NCBI RefSeq assembly: GCF_000293785.1
Contig: NZ_AKZI01000132.1
Coordinates: 1 to 49,232 of the forward strand
Length of the DNA: 49,232 bases
From: Rhodovulum sp. PH10
GTDB lineage: Bacteria; Pseudomonadota; Alphaproteobacteria; Rhizobiales; Xanthobacteraceae
Direction of reading: 5' to 3'
Below, piece after piece: positions 8,072 through 17,830 of this stretch. A program made the translations under genes and the position numbers. Numbering within the stretch: the first letter of the stretch is position 1; each line of letters opens with the position of its first letter. The notes under the pieces are model-generated. The model was given only the letters and a program-made list of their open reading frames with translations. It was not told the origin of the DNA and did not search any database.

Positions 8072-8596
8072 TCAGGGCCGCGCCGAGCGTCGCGCCCGCG
8101 CCGGGATGCGGGTCGGCCAGGTGACGATCCGGTCCTCGAGCTCGTCGGCGCCCATGTCGTCCTCCGACAACCCGACCCGCCCGCGCACCGAGACACCGGC
8201 GGCGTGCACCGTCTCGGGGTCGCCCGACACCAGCGGATGCCACCAATAGAGGTCGCGCCCCTCGGCGATCAGGCGATAGCCGCAGGTCTTCGGCAGCCAT
8301 TTCAGGCGCGGCACGTTGGCGGGGGTCAGGCGGTCGCAATTGTCCACCTGCGCCTGCCGGTTCGGATAGTCGCGGCAGCGGCAGCTGTCGCCGTCGAGCA
8401 GGCGGCAGCCGACGTCGGTGTAGTAGATCTCGCCGGTATCCTCGTCCTCGAGCTTGTTGAGGCAGCAGCGCCCGCAGCCGTCGCACAGGCTCTCCCACTC
8501 CCCCGCGGTCATCTCGGCGAGGGCCTTGCGCTTCCAGAACGGGAGATCGGCGGGCGCCGGATCGGCAGGCGGGGAGGCAACCGGGGAGGCGGGCAT
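8072..8596 (-). CDS. YcgN/UPF0260 family cysteine-cluster protein
   Basis: This 174-residue cytoplasmic protein belongs to the YcgN (UPF0260) family with a zinc/iron-chelating CxxCxxCC motif ([15 protein letters not shown], about 38-52) and further Cys residues in [17 protein letters not shown] and DNC. The conserved block [10 protein letters not shown], then [12 protein letters not shown], is typical. Biochemical function is not established; metal binding is inferred from the Cys pattern. The start is fixed by AAGGAG six bases upstream. It converges with the EAL gene and is divergent from the small secreted protein at 8802. Confidence 0.9.
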   Translation of the reverse strand: MPASPVASPPADPAPADLPFWKRKALAEMTAGEWESLCDGCGRCCLNKLEDEDTGEIYYTDVGCRLLDGDSCRCRDYPNRQAQVDNCDRLTPANVPRLKWLPKTCGYRLIAEGRDLYWWHPLVSGDPETVHAAGVSVRGRVGLSEDDMGADELEDRIVTWPTRIPARARRSARP

Positions 8597-8801
8597 CGAG
8601 GCTCCTTCGGGGGCGGCCGGTTCGGCCGGGGCCGGCAGCGCTGGCGCCAGCGCTGAGATGTCACCGGATCGTGCCCGACGCAACCACCCGACGGCCGTCG
8701 CGGCGCGGAACGGGCCGCAGGCGCGGCCGTTGCGCCCTGGAGGTCCACCCCGGAGGGTGGAGCACGCCGGCCGGGCCGGCATCCCGAAAACGGAGCACGA
8801 C

Positions 8802-9173
8802 ATGTCGAATACGCTTCCCGTGACGATCGCCGCGGCCCTCCTGCTCGCCGTCGCCGGCCACTCCCCGGTGCGGGCCGACAATGCCGGCGGCATGTCGGCG
8901 ACCTCGAGCGGCACCACCGACGAGGGCTCGACCGACGCCTCCCGTGCCGGCCCGGGACGCGCCGGCACCGGAGGCGATCAGAACCCCGGCGCGCGGGCAC
9001 CGGCGAGCGCAGCGAGCCAGAGCGGCCCCGGCACCACCGATCCTGGCACCACCGGCGCGGCCACCGGCGGACGCATCGGCCCGCCCGCCTCCGGCAAAGG
9101 CCCCGGCGGCACCGGCTCGAACGCGGCGACCTCCGGCACGCCGGCCGCCGGCTCGACCTCCGGCACCCGCTGA
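8802..9173 (+). CDS. Small secreted Gly/Thr/Ser/Pro-rich protein (123 aa)
   Basis: A clear Sec signal peptide ([20 protein letters not shown], cleavage probably after VRA at about residue 26) is followed by about 95 residues made almost wholly of Gly, Thr, Ser, Ala and Pro, with recurring PGTT, SGT and GGTGS elements. No Cys and no folded domain are visible. GGAG lies six bases before ATG. It is probably an intrinsically disordered periplasmic or exported protein. It resembles in style, but not in sequence, the repeat proteins at 1047 and 35270. Function is unknown. Confidence 0.55.
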   Translation: MSNTLPVTIAAALLLAVAGHSPVRADNAGGMSATSSGTTDEGSTDASRAGPGRAGTGGDQNPGARAPASAASQSGPGTTDPGTTGAATGGRIGPPASGKGPGGTGSNAATSGTPAAGSTSGTR

Positions 9174-9395
9174 CCCGGCACCCCGACCCGGCACCGCCGA
9201 CCCGGCCGGCGCGAGCGCGACGGCGGCCCGTGCGGCGGGCCGCCGTCACATCTGCACGAGGCGGGTGGCCTCGGCGAAGGCTTCGCGGTAGAACGCGTCC
9301 AATCGGCCCGAAACGCGCTGCTTGCCGGTCGGAACCCGCACCGACCGGGGCACGCCGGGCGACTGTCGCCACGCCAGGTTCTCCGAGGTTCTCCC

Positions 9396-11246
9396 ATGCC
9401 GCAGTATCGCTCTCGCACGACGACTCACGGTCGCAACATGGCAGGGGCCCGCGGGCTGTGGCGCGCCACCGGCATGAAGGACGGCGACTTCGGCAAGCCG
9501 ATCATCGCGGTGGTGAACTCGTTCACGCAGTTCGTGCCGGGCCACGTCCACCTGAAGGATCTCGGCCAGCTGGTCGCCGCCGAGATCGTCAAGGCGGGCG
9601 GCGTGGCGAAGGAGTTCAATACCATCGCGGTCGACGACGGCATCGCGATGGGCCACGACGGCATGCTCTACTCGCTGCCGTCCCGCGAGATCATCGCCGA
9701 CTCGGTGGAGTACATGGTCAACGCGCACTGCGCCGACGCCATGGTGTGCATCTCCAACTGCGACAAGATCACCCCCGGCATGCTGATGGCGGCGCTGCGG
9801 CTGAACATCCCGGCGGTGTTCGTGTCCGGCGGGCCGATGGAGGCCGGCAAGGTGAAGCTCCGCGGCAAGACCCGGTCGGTCGACCTGATCGACGCCATGG
9901 TGATGGCCGCCGACGACCGCGAGACCGATGCCGACGTGACGGCGATGGAGCGCTCGGCCTGCCCGACCTGCGGCTCGTGCTCCGGCATGTTCACGGCGAA
10001 CTCGATGAACTGCCTCACCGAGGCGCTCGGCCTGTCGCTGCCCGGCAACGGCACGCTGGTCGCCACCCACGCCGACCGCAAGCGGCTGTTCGTCGAAGCC
10101 GGCCATCTGATCGTCGATCTGTGCCACCGCTATTACGAGCAGGACGACGCCTCGGTGCTGCCGCGCGCGGTCGCGAATTTCGCGTCGTTCTCGAACGCGA
10201 TGACGCTCGACATCGCGATGGGCGGCTCGACCAACACGGTGCTGCATCTGCTCGCCGCCGCGCAGGAAGCCGAGCTCGACTTCACCATGGAGCACATCGA
10301 CGCTTTGTCGCGAAAAGTGCCGGTGCTGTGCAAGGTCGCCCCCTCGGTGCCGGACGTCCATGTCGAGGACGTGCATCGTGCCGGCGGCATCATGGCGATC
10401 CTCGGCCAGCTCGACCGGGCCGGCCTGATCGACGGCAGCGTCTCGACGGTGCACACGAAAACGCTCGCCGAGGCGCTCGACCGCTGGGACGTCGCCCGCA
10501 CCAACAGCGAGGCGGTGCAGACGCTGTTTCGCGCCGGGCCGGGCGGCGTGCCGAGCCAGACCGCGTTCAGCCAGGACCGCCGATGGGAGGCGCTCGACCT
10601 CGATCGCCAGAAGGGCGTGATCCGCGACTCCGACCACGCCTTCATGAAGGACGGCGGGCTCGCGGTGCTGGCGGGCAACATCGCCACCGACGGCTGCATC
10701 GTGAAGACCGCGGGCGTCGACGCCTCGATCCTGACATTCTCCGGCCCGGCAAAAGTGTACGAGAGCCAGGACGCGGCGGTGGAGGGCATTCTCGGCGGCA
10801 AGGTTTTGCCGGGCGACGTGGTGGTGATCCGCTACGAAGGCCCGCGCGGCGGCCCCGGCATGCAGGAGATGCTGTACCCGACCAGCTACCTCAAGTCGAA
10901 GGGGCTCGGCAAGGTGTGCGCGCTGGTCACCGACGGGCGGTTCTCCGGCGGCTCCTCGGGGCTGTCGATCGGCCACGTCTCGCCGGAGGCGGCCGAGGGC
11001 GGCGCGATCGGGCTGGTGGAGAACGGCGACACGATCGAGATCGACATCCCGAGCCGCAGCATCCGCCTCGCGATCTCCGACGAGGAACTTTCGCGCCGCC
11101 GCGACGCGATGATCGCCAAAGGCGACAAGGCGTGGCAGCCGGAAAACCGCAACCGCAAGGTCTCGAAGGCGCTGCAGGCCTATGCCGCGTTCGCCACCTC
11201 CGCCTCGCGCGGCGCGGTGCGCGAGGTGCGCCCGGTGGCGCGATGA
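9396..11246 (+). CDS. ilvD: Dihydroxy-acid dehydratase
   Basis: This is the full-length (616 aa) iron-sulfur dehydratase of valine, leucine and isoleucine synthesis, converting 2,3-dihydroxy-3-methylbutanoate (or the methylpentanoate) to the 2-oxo acid. Visible signatures are the cluster Cys in [13 protein letters not shown] (Cys122), the [18 protein letters not shown] block (Cys192/Cys195), [13 protein letters not shown] and the C-terminal [20 protein letters not shown]. Length equals that of E. coli IlvD. The start [20 protein letters not shown] matches the family N-terminus; its ribosome site (CCGAGG) is weak. It appears monocistronic, with a repeat-rich spacer after it. Confidence 0.97.
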   Translation: MPQYRSRTTTHGRNMAGARGLWRATGMKDGDFGKPIIAVVNSFTQFVPGHVHLKDLGQLVAAEIVKAGGVAKEFNTIAVDDGIAMGHDGMLYSLPSREIIADSVEYMVNAHCADAMVCISNCDKITPGMLMAALRLNIPAVFVSGGPMEAGKVKLRGKTRSVDLIDAMVMAADDRETDADVTAMERSACPTCGSCSGMFTANSMNCLTEALGLSLPGNGTLVATHADRKRLFVEAGHLIVDLCHRYYEQDDASVLPRAVANFASFSNAMTLDIAMGGSTNTVLHLLAAAQEAELDFTMEHIDALSRKVPVLCKVAPSVPDVHVEDVHRAGGIMAILGQLDRAGLIDGSVSTVHTKTLAEALDRWDVARTNSEAVQTLFRAGPGGVPSQTAFSQDRRWEALDLDRQKGVIRDSDHAFMKDGGLAVLAGNIATDGCIVKTAGVDASILTFSGPAKVYESQDAAVEGILGGKVLPGDVVVIRYEGPRGGPGMQEMLYPTSYLKSKGLGKVCALVTDGRFSGGSSGLSIGHVSPEAAEGGAIGLVENGDTIEIDIPSRSIRLAISDEELSRRRDAMIAKGDKAWQPENRNRKVSKALQAYAAFATSASRGAVREVRPVAR

Positions 11247-11272
11247 GGGCCTCGGCCCTATAGGCCCGTAGC

Positions 11273-11374
11273 CCGTAGGGTGGACAGAGGCGAGCAAAAG
11301 CTCGCCGTGCCCACCATTGTCGGCACACGATCGTCCGTCACCGGTGCGCACGCTTCGCCGTGCGCACCCTACGG
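11273..11374. repeat. Palindromic repeat (CCGTAGGGTG...CACCCTACGG)
   Basis: Two inverted halves begin and end with cccgtagggtg and caccctacgg. Each half holds an inner hairpin: GGCGAGC-aaaa-GCTCGCC in the first, and GTGCGCACG-cttc-GCCGTGCGCAC in the second. It lies just after ilvD. The arrangement is typical of mobile REP-like elements; no gene is inside. Confidence 0.75.
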
Positions 11375-11407
11375 TCTCGCCGGGCCCACCATCGCCCACC
11401 GAAGCTT

Positions 11408-11594
11408 CCCCTCACCCGGAGGCCTCGCCCCGCTCGGCCTCCGACCTCGCCCCGCAAGCGGGGCGAGGTGAAAAGAAGAGATCGGTGCAACTGCCCTTCA
11501 CCTCTCCTCGCATGCGGGGCGAGGTGACGAGAGACGCGGCACGGCGCCGGGTCTCCCTCTCCCCGCACGCGGAGAGAGGGTCGGGGTGAGGGGC
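11408..11594. repeat. Composite REP-like element, family R, copy 1
   Basis: The ends are inverted (cccctcaccc ... ggggtgagggg). Inside are a perfect 26-bp palindrome, ACCTCGCCCCGC/GCGGGGCGAGGT with a two-base loop at 11444-11469, and further partial hairpins (cctctcctcgcatgcggggcgaggt; ccctctccccgcacgcggagagaggg). The same kind of sequence sits inside uvrC (15826-16120). Confidence 0.8.
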
Positions 11595-11618
11595 ATTTTC
11601 CTCCGTGATCCGTCGCCG

Positions 11619-11652
11619 ACGTGATCACACGAGAGACGTGATCACACGAGAG
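11619..11652. repeat. Perfect 17-bp tandem duplication
   Basis: acgtgatcacacgagag occurs twice without a gap (11619-11635 and 11636-11652), each with a TGATCA palindrome. It ends seven bases from the kup stop codon. Confidence 0.85.
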
Positions 11653-11659
11653 CAGCGCC

Positions 11660-13531
11660 TCAAATCTCCAGCTGGGTGCCGAGCTCCACCACCCGCTCGG
11701 TCGGGATCTTGAAGAACACCGTCGCGCGCGTCGCGTTGAGCGCCATGAAGGCGAACAGCCGCTCGCGCCACAGCTGCATGCCGGGATAGAGGCTCGGCAC
11801 GATCGTCTCGCGCGACAGGAAGAACGACGTCCTCATCAGATCGATGTCGAGGCCGAACGCCTTGCAGGCGGCGAGCGCGGCCGGCACGTCGGGCGTCTCC
11901 ATGAAGCCGTAGCGCACCGTCAGCCGATAGAAGCCGCTGCCGAGATCGGCGAGCGCCAGCCGTTCGGCCGGGGCGACATAGGGCGTGTCGGCGGTCTTGA
12001 TGGTGGCCAGCAGCACGCGCTCGTGGACGGTCTGGTTGTGCTTGACGTTGTGCAGCAGCGCGGGCGGCACGCCGTCGGGCGAGGCGGTGAGAAACACCGC
12101 GGTGCCGCGCGCCCGCGAAATGTCGGGGCCGAGCGAGCGCAGCACCGAGTCGAGCGGCACCGACTGGCGATTGAGCTGCTTGCGCACCAGCTCGCGCCCG
12201 CGCTTCCAGGTGGTCAGCACGGTGAACGACAGGAAGGCGATGAACAGCGAGAACCAGCCGCCATGGGTGATTTTCAGGAAGTTGGCGGAGAAGAAGGCGA
12301 AGTCGACCACCAGCAGCACGCCGACCAGCGCGATAACCAGCGCGCGCGGCCAATGCCAGGCGAGCACCATCACGAAGGCGACCAGAATGGTGTCGATCAT
12401 CATGGTGCCGGTGACGGCGATGCCATAGGCCGCGGCGAGATTGCTCGACGACTGGAAGCCGACCACCAGCGCGATCACCGAGAGAAACAGCGTCCAGTTG
12501 GTGAAGGGCACGTAGATCTGCCCCGCCTCGTCGCCCGAGGTGTGGACGATCACCATGCGCGGCAGCAGGCCGAGCTGCACCGCCTGACGGGCGACCGAGA
12601 AGGCGCCGGAGATCACCGCCTGCGAGGCGATCACGGTCGCGAGCGTCGCCAGCACCACCATGCCCGGCACCAGCCAGGCCGGAAACAGCCGGTAGAAGGG
12701 ATTTTCCACCGCCGTGGGGTTCTGCAGCAAGAGCGCGCCTTGGCCGAAATAGTTCAGCATCAGCGCCGGCAACACGAAGCAGAACCAGGTGAGGCGGATC
12801 GGCAGGCGGCCGAAATGGCCCATGTCGGTATAGAGCGCCTCGCCGCCGGTGACGGCGAGCACCACCGCGCCGAGCGCGAAGAAGGCGAGCAGCGGATCGC
12901 CGGCGATGAAGGCGACCGCCCAGCGCGGATCGAGCGCGGCCAGCACGTCCGGCGTCGCGACGATGGCGTTGAGCCCGGAGACCGCGAGCGTCGCGAACCA
13001 CACCAGCATCACCGGGCCGAACACGAGGCCGACCATCCCGGTGCCCTTGCGCTGGACGAGAAACAAGGCGCTCAGCACGACGGCCGTCACCGGCACGATG
13101 TAGGGCCCGAGCTCGGGGGTGATCACCTCGAGGCCTTCGACGGCCGAGAGCACCGAGATCGCCGGGGTGATCATGCTGTCGCCGTAAAACAGCGCGGCGG
13201 CGAAGATGCCGAGCAGCGTCAGCGGCACCGAGACGCGGTAACCGCGGGTGAGGTCGGTCACCAGCGCGAGCAGCGCCAGGCTGCCGCCCTCGCCGTGATT
13301 GTCCGCCCGCATGATGATGGTGACGTACTTGACGGTGACCAGCAGCATCACCGTCCAAAAGACCAGCGAGAGCACGCCGAACACGCTGTCGGCGGTCACC
13401 GCGATCGGGTGGTGTCCGGCAAATGTTTCGCGCAGCGCATAGAGCGGGCTGGTGCCGATGTCGCCGTAGACGACGCCGAGCGCGCTGACCAAGAGCCCGG
13501 CGAGCTTTTGCTGCTGCTTCTGTTCCGCCAT
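11660..13531 (-). CDS. kup: KUP/HAK/KT potassium uptake transporter
   Basis: The 623-residue protein is a K+/H+ symporter of the KUP family in the inner membrane. The family signature [17 protein letters not shown] is at about residues 19-35, followed by about twelve hydrophobic spans and a C-terminal cytoplasmic domain (from about 460) ending in [18 protein letters not shown]. The length is normal. The start [13 protein letters not shown] follows GGGGGA eight bases upstream. An FNR/FixK-like palindrome lies 60 bases upstream of the ATG (13591-13604), which would tie expression to oxygen if functional. No partner gene is needed for this family. Confidence 0.96.
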   Translation of the reverse strand: MAEQKQQQKLAGLLVSALGVVYGDIGTSPLYALRETFAGHHPIAVTADSVFGVLSLVFWTVMLLVTVKYVTIIMRADNHGEGGSLALLALVTDLTRGYRVSVPLTLLGIFAAALFYGDSMITPAISVLSAVEGLEVITPELGPYIVPVTAVVLSALFLVQRKGTGMVGLVFGPVMLVWFATLAVSGLNAIVATPDVLAALDPRWAVAFIAGDPLLAFFALGAVVLAVTGGEALYTDMGHFGRLPIRLTWFCFVLPALMLNYFGQGALLLQNPTAVENPFYRLFPAWLVPGMVVLATLATVIASQAVISGAFSVARQAVQLGLLPRMVIVHTSGDEAGQIYVPFTNWTLFLSVIALVVGFQSSSNLAAAYGIAVTGTMMIDTILVAFVMVLAWHWPRALVIALVGVLLVVDFAFFSANFLKITHGGWFSLFIAFLSFTVLTTWKRGRELVRKQLNRQSVPLDSVLRSLGPDISRARGTAVFLTASPDGVPPALLHNVKHNQTVHERVLLATIKTADTPYVAPAERLALADLGSGFYRLTVRYGFMETPDVPAALAACKAFGLDIDLMRTSFFLSRETIVPSLYPGMQLWRERLFAFMALNATRATVFFKIPTERVVELGTQLEI

Positions 13532-13590
13532 GCCGCGGTCCCCCGGAGGCTGCCCCGCAGGCCATGGCGCCAGAATTCGCCGCCGCCACC

Positions 13591-13604
13591 TTGACGTGCG
13601 TCAA
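13591..13604. promoter_or_regulatory. FNR/FixK-like palindrome upstream of kup
   Basis: TTGACGTGCGTCAA is a perfect inverted repeat that fits the broad TTGA-N6-TCAA pattern of FixK/CRP-FNR family sites. It is not the exact FNR form TTGAT-N4-ATCAA. It lies 60 bases before the kup start. Regulation of kup is inference. Confidence 0.45.
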
Positions 13605-13718
13605 GCCGATGCTGCGCCGCATCGAAACAGGATGAAGGGGACGTGGACGGACGTATTTTTTTCCACCGGCCGTCCAGCGGCCCAGGTCGCGGCCGTCTGG
13701 AACCGGACCGGGGAGGCT

Positions 13719-14198
13719 CTAAACCTTCGGCGCGCTGGCAGGAGCCTTCCAGCGGGCGGCAGCGGTGTCGTCGTGATCCTTGGCCTCGACCCAGCCGGCG
13801 GAGGTGCCGTCCAAGCCCTCCTCCTTCTTCCAGAAGGGCGCCTCGGTCTTCAGAAAATCCATCAGGAACTCGGCCGCCTCGAAGGCGGCGGCGCGGTGCG
13901 AGGAGGTGGTCACCACCAGCACGATGAGGTCGCCCGGCTCCAACCGGCCGTAGCGATGAATCACCGTGACACCCATCAGCGGCCAGCGCGCCTCGGCCTC
14001 GGCGACCCAGCGGCCGATCTCGGCCTCGGCCATGCCGGGATAATGCTCGAGCGTCATCGCGGCGACCGCGCGGCCGTCGTCGGCGCCACGGCACAGGCCG
14101 GTGAAGGTGACGACGGCGCCGATGTCGGTGCGCCCGCGCGTGAGGGCCGCGACCTCGGCCGCGGTGTCGAACGGCTCGCGCTGGATGCGGACGGTCAT
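13719..14198 (-). CDS. moaE: Molybdopterin synthase catalytic subunit
   Basis: The 159-residue MoaE is the large subunit of molybdopterin synthase, which uses sulfur carried on MoaD to form the dithiolene of molybdopterin. Family features are VVTFTGLCRG, LEHYPGMAE, the conserved HRYGRLEPGDLIVLV, TSSHRAAAFEA and the catalytic Lys region LKTEAPFWKKEE. The start MTVRIQREPFD matches the family. It is the last gene of a uvrC-pgsA-moaD-moaE series on the minus strand. About 208 bp of repeat sequence separates it from moaD, and the leader is a 14-bp tandem repeat containing extra ATG codons, so its translation may be weak or unusually controlled. Confidence 0.95.
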   Translation of the reverse strand: MTVRIQREPFDTAAEVAALTRGRTDIGAVVTFTGLCRGADDGRAVAAMTLEHYPGMAEAEIGRWVAEAEARWPLMGVTVIHRYGRLEPGDLIVLVVTTSSHRAAAFEAAEFLMDFLKTEAPFWKKEEGLDGTSAGWVEAKDHDDTAAARWKAPASAPKV

Positions 14199-14248
14199 GG
14201 CGAATGGGTCATGGCAAATGGGTCATGGGAGTGGGTCATGGGAGGTGG
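14194..14248. repeat. 14-bp tandem repeat across the moaE start codon
   Basis: Units of the form gtcatggcgaatgg lie at 14194-14207, 14208-14221, 14222-14234 (13 bp) and 14235-14248. The first includes the moaE ATG. On the minus strand each unit supplies an ATGACC, and the ATG at 14212 opens a five-codon frame (MTHSP, then TGA) whose stop overlaps the moaE start. Confidence 0.85.
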
Positions 14249-14276
14249 ATCATGAGAGGAAATTCGTCTCCTCTGG

Positions 14277-14349
14277 CCGCTCGTCCCCGCGCAAGCGGCG
14301 ACCCAGTAAAGCCAAGAGCCTGGGTTCCCGCTTCCGCGGGAACGAGCGG
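14277..14349. repeat. Dispersed inverted repeat, family S, copy 1
   Basis: ccgctcgtccccgcg at the left end is the near-complement of cgcgggaacgagcgg at the right end. Each arm carries its own hairpin (TCCCCGCG-CAAGCGG-CGA; TTCCCGC-TTC-CGCGGGAA). Related sequences are at 18811-18844, 21809-21876 (interrupted) and 42888-42913 (one arm only). Confidence 0.75.
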
Positions 14350-14406
14350 AGTATTCCTTGCTCCTCGATCCCGGCGAATCGAACCGCGGTCGATTGCACC
14401 GAGACG

Positions 14407-14664
14407 TCACCCCCCCGTCATCGGCGGGAAGAAGGCGATCTCGCGCGCACCGGCGATCGCGGTGTCGGGCTTCACATGGGTGCGGTCGATCGCCGCGCGG
14501 ATGGTCTTGCGGCTCTCGAAGGCGTGGGCATAGGCCTCGTCGCGGCCGGCGAGCCAGTCCATCAGCGCGCCGACGGTGGTCACCCCCTCCGGCGGCTCGA
14601 CCGTCTCCTCGGTCTTGCCGACCCGCTCGCGCACCCAGGCGAAATACAGCACCTTCACGGCCAT
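14407..14664 (-). CDS. moaD: Molybdopterin synthase sulfur-carrier subunit
   Basis: The 85-residue protein is the ubiquitin-like MoaD and ends in the diagnostic Gly-Gly (FFPPMTGG), whose terminal Gly is thiocarboxylated by the MoeB-type activating enzyme before sulfur transfer in the MoaE complex. The N-terminus (AVKVLYFAWVRERVG) is typical. It starts eight bases after the pgsA stop, so the two genes are co-transcribed. The start was chosen at the ATG nearest the family N-terminus, with GAGAG upstream. Confidence 0.95.
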   Translation of the reverse strand: MAVKVLYFAWVRERVGKTEETVEPPEGVTTVGALMDWLAGRDEAYAHAFESRKTIRAAIDRTHVKPDTAIAGAREIAFFPPMTGG

Positions 14665-14672
14665 TCCGGCTC

Positions 14673-15305
14673 TCACTCCTCGGTCAGATGCAGAATTCCG
14701 GCGCGGAAATAGTCGTAGCCGGTATAGAGCGTCAGCAGCGCCGACACCCACAAGAGCACCAGCCCGGTGTCGGTCACCAGCGGGAAGCCGAGATAGGAGC
14801 GCGTCATCACCAGCTCGTCCCCGGCAAAGCCGGCGAGCAGGAAGCCGATCGCGACCAGCTGCACCGAGGTCTTCCACTTGGCGAGCCGGGTCACCGGCAC
14901 GCTGACTTGAAGCTCGGCCAAGTACTCACGCAGGCCGGAGACCAGGATCTCGCGGCACAGGATGACGATCGCCGCCCACAGCGACCAGCCGACGATGGTG
15001 CCGTCCGCCGCCAGCATCAACAGGCAGGAGGACACCAAGAGCTTGTCGGCAATCGGGTCGAGCATGCGCCCGAAGCTCGACTGCTGGCCCCAGCTGCGGG
15101 CGAGCCAGCCGTCGAGGAAATCGGTGATGCCGGCGGCAATGAACAGCGCCACCGCCACCCAGCGCAGCCAAATCCCCCCTTCGAGGACGATCTGCCCGTA
15201 CATGCAGCCGACCACCAGCGGCACCGCGACGATCCGCCCATAGGTGAGCAGATTGGGCAGCGAATAGGGCCGGGCCGGCAGCGGGCGGGAACTCACGATC
15301 TCCAT
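14673..15305 (-). CDS. pgsA: CDP-diacylglycerol--glycerol-3-phosphate 3-phosphatidyltransferase
   Basis: The 210-residue membrane enzyme makes phosphatidylglycerol-phosphate from CDP-diacylglycerol and glycerol-3-phosphate, the committed step to phosphatidylglycerol and cardiolipin. The CDP-alcohol phosphotransferase motif DGx2ARx8Gx3Dx3D is complete: DGWLAR at the front, then FGRMLDPIAD. The first motif residue is near position 69. SLPNLLTYGRI near residue 18 is the usual N-terminal lead-in. An in-frame TTG nine bases upstream (15314) is a possible alternative start. It lies between uvrC and moaD, the order common in Hyphomicrobiales. Confidence 0.95.
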   Translation of the reverse strand: MEIVSSRPLPARPYSLPNLLTYGRIVAVPLVVGCMYGQIVLEGGIWLRWVAVALFIAAGITDFLDGWLARSWGQQSSFGRMLDPIADKLLVSSCLLMLAADGTIVGWSLWAAIVILCREILVSGLREYLAELQVSVPVTRLAKWKTSVQLVAIGFLLAGFAGDELVMTRSYLGFPLVTDTGLVLLWVSALLTLYTGYDYFRAGILHLTEE

Positions 15306-15365
15306 GGACGCCAAGATAACCGTTACGAGGGCTCTCTAACAGTCTCCGCCGCGCACGAGACGCAT

Positions 15366-17666
15366 TCAGCGGGGCTGATCGTGAAAATAGTCGTAGATCC
15401 GCCGCGCCGTCTCGTCGCTGACGCCCGGCACATGGGCGAGATCGGCGAGCGAGGCACGCTCGATCGCCTTGAGGGTGCCGAAATGCCGCAGCAGCGCGCG
15501 CTTGCGCGCCGGCCCGACGCCCGGGATTTCCTGCAGACCCGCCTCACGGATGTCGCGCTTGCGCCGCGCCCGATGCGACCCCACCGCGAACCGGTGCGCC
15601 TCGTCGCGCAGCCGCTGCACGAAATAGAGCACCGGGTCTCGCAGCGGCAGCCGGAACGGCTCGCGGCCCGGCACGTAGAATGTCTCCCGCCCGGCGTCGC
15701 GGTCGGGCCCCTTGGCGATGCCGACCAGCGGCACCCCCGCAACGCCCATCTCGCGCAGCATCTCCTGCACCGCCGCCAGCTGCCCCGGCCCGCCGTCGAT
15801 CAGCACCAGATCCGGCCACGGCGATTCGGCAGACTCGTCTGCACTGTTTTGGTCGGTCGTGGAAACGTCGGTTCCGTCTTCCCGTCTCTCGTCGTCCGGA
15901 GGGGCCTCTCCCCTCGTCTCTTCCACCTCTCCCCGCTTGCGGGGAGAGGTCGGATTCGATGCCGCAGGCATCGAATCCGGGTGAGGGGGCGTCTCCTCCG
16001 ACACCGAAGCGCCGCCACCCCTCGGCCCGACCCTCTCCCCGCCAGCGGGGAGAGGGAGAGCCGGCGCCTCTCCCGTGGCCGAGGCCGAGTCGGCCCCCGA
16101 AAAAGATCCCCCCTCCTCCAGCAAGCGCTTGAAGCGGCGCTGAAACACCTCGCGCATCATGCCGAAGTCGTCGCCCGGGGCGATGTCGGTCGAGCGGATG
16201 TTGAATTTTCGGTACTGGCTCTTGCGGAACCCGTCCGGCCCGGCGACCACCATCACCCCGACCGGGTTCGAGCCCTGGATGTGGCTGTTGTCGTAGATCT
16301 CCACCCGGCGCGGCGGGCGCGGCAGCCCGAACGCCGCGGCGAGCGCCTCCAGAAGCCGCTGCTGCGACGCCGTCTCGGCGAGCTTGCGGCCCAAGGCTTC
16401 GCGCGCGTTGGCGAGCGCGTGGTCGACCAGCTCCTTCTTCTCGCCGCGCCGCGGCACCGCGACCTCGACCTTGTGCCCGCTCTTGAGCGACAGCGCGTCG
16501 GCGAGCAGGCGGCACTCCTCGATGTCGTGCGACAGCAGGAGGAGCCGCGGGCACGGCTTGTCGTCGTAGAACTGGGCGAGGAAGGCGGCGAGCACCGCCT
16601 CCGGCGCGAGCGTGCGGTCGGCCTTCGGATAATAGGCGCGGTTGCCCCAGTTCTGCCCGGCGCGGAAGAAGAAGACCTCGACGCAGACGAAGCCGCCCTC
16701 CTGGTGGAGCGCGAAGACGTCGGCCTCCTCGACGCCGCGCGGATTGATGCCCTGGTGCGACTGCACCATCGCGAGCGCCGCGAGCCGGTCGCGCAGCACG
16801 GCGGCGCGCTCGAAGTCGAGCGTTTCGGCGGCGGCGTCCATTTCGCGCGCGAGCTCCTCCTTCACCGCCCGGCTCTTGCCGGACAAGAAGGCCTTCGCCT
16901 CGGCGACCAGCCCGGCATAGTCGGCCTCGGAGATTTCGCCGGTGCAGGGCGCCGCGCACCGCTTGATCTGGTGCAGCAGGCACGGCCGGGTGCGGCTCTC
17001 GTAGACGGAGTCCGCGCACGAGCGCAGCAGGAAAGCGCGCTGCAGCGCGGTGATGGTGCGGCCGACGGCGCTCACCGCCGCGAACGGCCCGAAATAGGCG
17101 CCGGCCCGGTTGCGCGCGCCGCGGTGCTTGACGATCTGGGCCGGCAGGCCGTCGTCGCTGATCAGGATGTAGGGAAACGACTTGTCGTCGCGCAGCAGCA
17201 CGTTGAAGCGCGGCCGCAAACGCTTGATGAGGTTCGCCTCGAGCAGCAGCGCCTCGGTCTCGGTCGCGGTGGTGACGAACTCGAGCGAGACGGTCGCCGC
17301 CACCATCCGGGCGATGCGGGTCGAGAGGCCGTTCGGCCGGGCATAAGACGTCACCCGCCGGCGGATGTCCTTGGCCTTGCCGACATACAGAACCTCGCCA
17401 TCGGCGCCGAACATGCGGTAGACGCCGGGCGCGGTCGGCGCGAGCCGGGCATGCCGCAGGATCACCGCCCGCCCCGCCCCCAGGCTGCCCGGCGCCACCG
17501 GCGCGTCGAGATCGACGTCGGACAACTCGGGCAGGCCGGCGGCCACATCCTCGGTCTCGTCCTCGGTCCCCTCTTCGATCCCGTCCTCGGTCTCGGGAGC
17601 GGGCGCGGTCTCGTCCGCCGAAACGGTCGGGTCCGGGATGTCGGTCGGCTTCTGCATGGGCGTCAT
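15366..17666 (-). CDS. uvrC: UvrABC system protein C with in-frame repeat insertion
   Basis: UvrC is the nuclease subunit of nucleotide excision repair and cuts the damaged strand on both sides of a lesion. At 766 residues it is well above the family's usual 600-650. An acidic N-terminal extension (1-70) precedes the GIY-YIG nuclease domain ([20 protein letters not shown], 81-100). Next come a Cys cluster ([14 protein letters not shown]), the UVR motif and the UvrC homology/RNase H-like domain ([28 protein letters not shown]), and finally C-terminal helix-hairpin-helix motifs ([20 protein letters not shown]). Residues about 516-613, just before [10 protein letters not shown], are encoded by an inserted palindromic repeat. 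The ORF stays open throughout. ATG codons at 17666 and 17657 are both possible starts. Confidence 0.95.
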   Translation of the reverse strand: MTPMQKPTDIPDPTVSADETAPAPETEDGIEEGTEDETEDVAAGLPELSDVDLDAPVAPGSLGAGRAVILRHARLAPTAPGVYRMFGADGEVLYVGKAKDIRRRVTSYARPNGLSTRIARMVAATVSLEFVTTATETEALLLEANLIKRLRPRFNVLLRDDKSFPYILISDDGLPAQIVKHRGARNRAGAYFGPFAAVSAVGRTITALQRAFLLRSCADSVYESRTRPCLLHQIKRCAAPCTGEISEADYAGLVAEAKAFLSGKSRAVKEELAREMDAAAETLDFERAAVLRDRLAALAMVQSHQGINPRGVEEADVFALHQEGGFVCVEVFFFRAGQNWGNRAYYPKADRTLAPEAVLAAFLAQFYDDKPCPRLLLLSHDIEECRLLADALSLKSGHKVEVAVPRRGEKKELVDHALANAREALGRKLAETASQQRLLEALAAAFGLPRPPRRVEIYDNSHIQGSNPVGVMVVAGPDGFRKSQYRKFNIRSTDIAPGDDFGMMREVFQRRFKRLLEEGGSFSGADSASATGEAPALPLPAGGERVGPRGGGASVSEETPPHPDSMPAASNPTSPRKRGEVEETRGEAPPDDERREDGTDVSTTDQNSADESAESPWPDLVLIDGGPGQLAAVQEMLREMGVAGVPLVGIAKGPDRDAGRETFYVPGREPFRLPLRDPVLYFVQRLRDEAHRFAVGSHRARRKRDIREAGLQEIPGVGPARKRALLRHFGTLKAIERASLADLAHVPGVSDETARRIYDYFHDQPR
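15826..16120. repeat. Composite palindromic element, family R, copy 2, inside uvrC
   Basis: Three perfect 12-bp stems are visible: ACCTCTCCCCGC/GCGGGGAGAGGT at 15925-15950, GGATTCGATGCC/GGCATCGAATCC at 15952-15978, and CCCTCTCCCCGC/GCGGGGAGAGGG at 16031-16056. The spacer reads ccgggtgagggggcg, as in other genomic copies of this repeat type. The outer limits are estimated from where the UvrC family sequence resumes. The element adds about 98 codons without a stop. Confidence 0.85.
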
Positions 17667-17830
17667 ATGGCATGGCCGGGCGCGCGTTGCGACGGGGTTC
17701 GTGCCGAACGTTCGCGCAGCGAGGCCGACCGCACCGGCAGCGCATTACCACCCGGCAAATGCCCGCTCGCGAGTCGGAACGGCGGTTTCGGGCCCGCGTT
17801 GAGTCGGCGTTGTTCACGGAGTACCCCGCC

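Noticed and set aside
9246-9350. Minus-strand frame ending in [17 protein letters not shown] before ilvD
   Set aside because: The end looks protein-like, but there is no ATG or clear ribosome site, only a GTG giving 35 residues. It is too weak to call.
9246-11399. 717-codon frame antisense to ilvD
   Set aside because: It is a shadow of the conserved ilvD coding sequence; composition is Arg/His/Ala-rich.
17697-17713. Possible LexA box (GTTC...GTTC) in the uvrC/ku spacer
   Set aside because: The spacing is nine bases; alphaproteobacterial LexA sites have GTTC-N7-GTTC. It is a near miss only.
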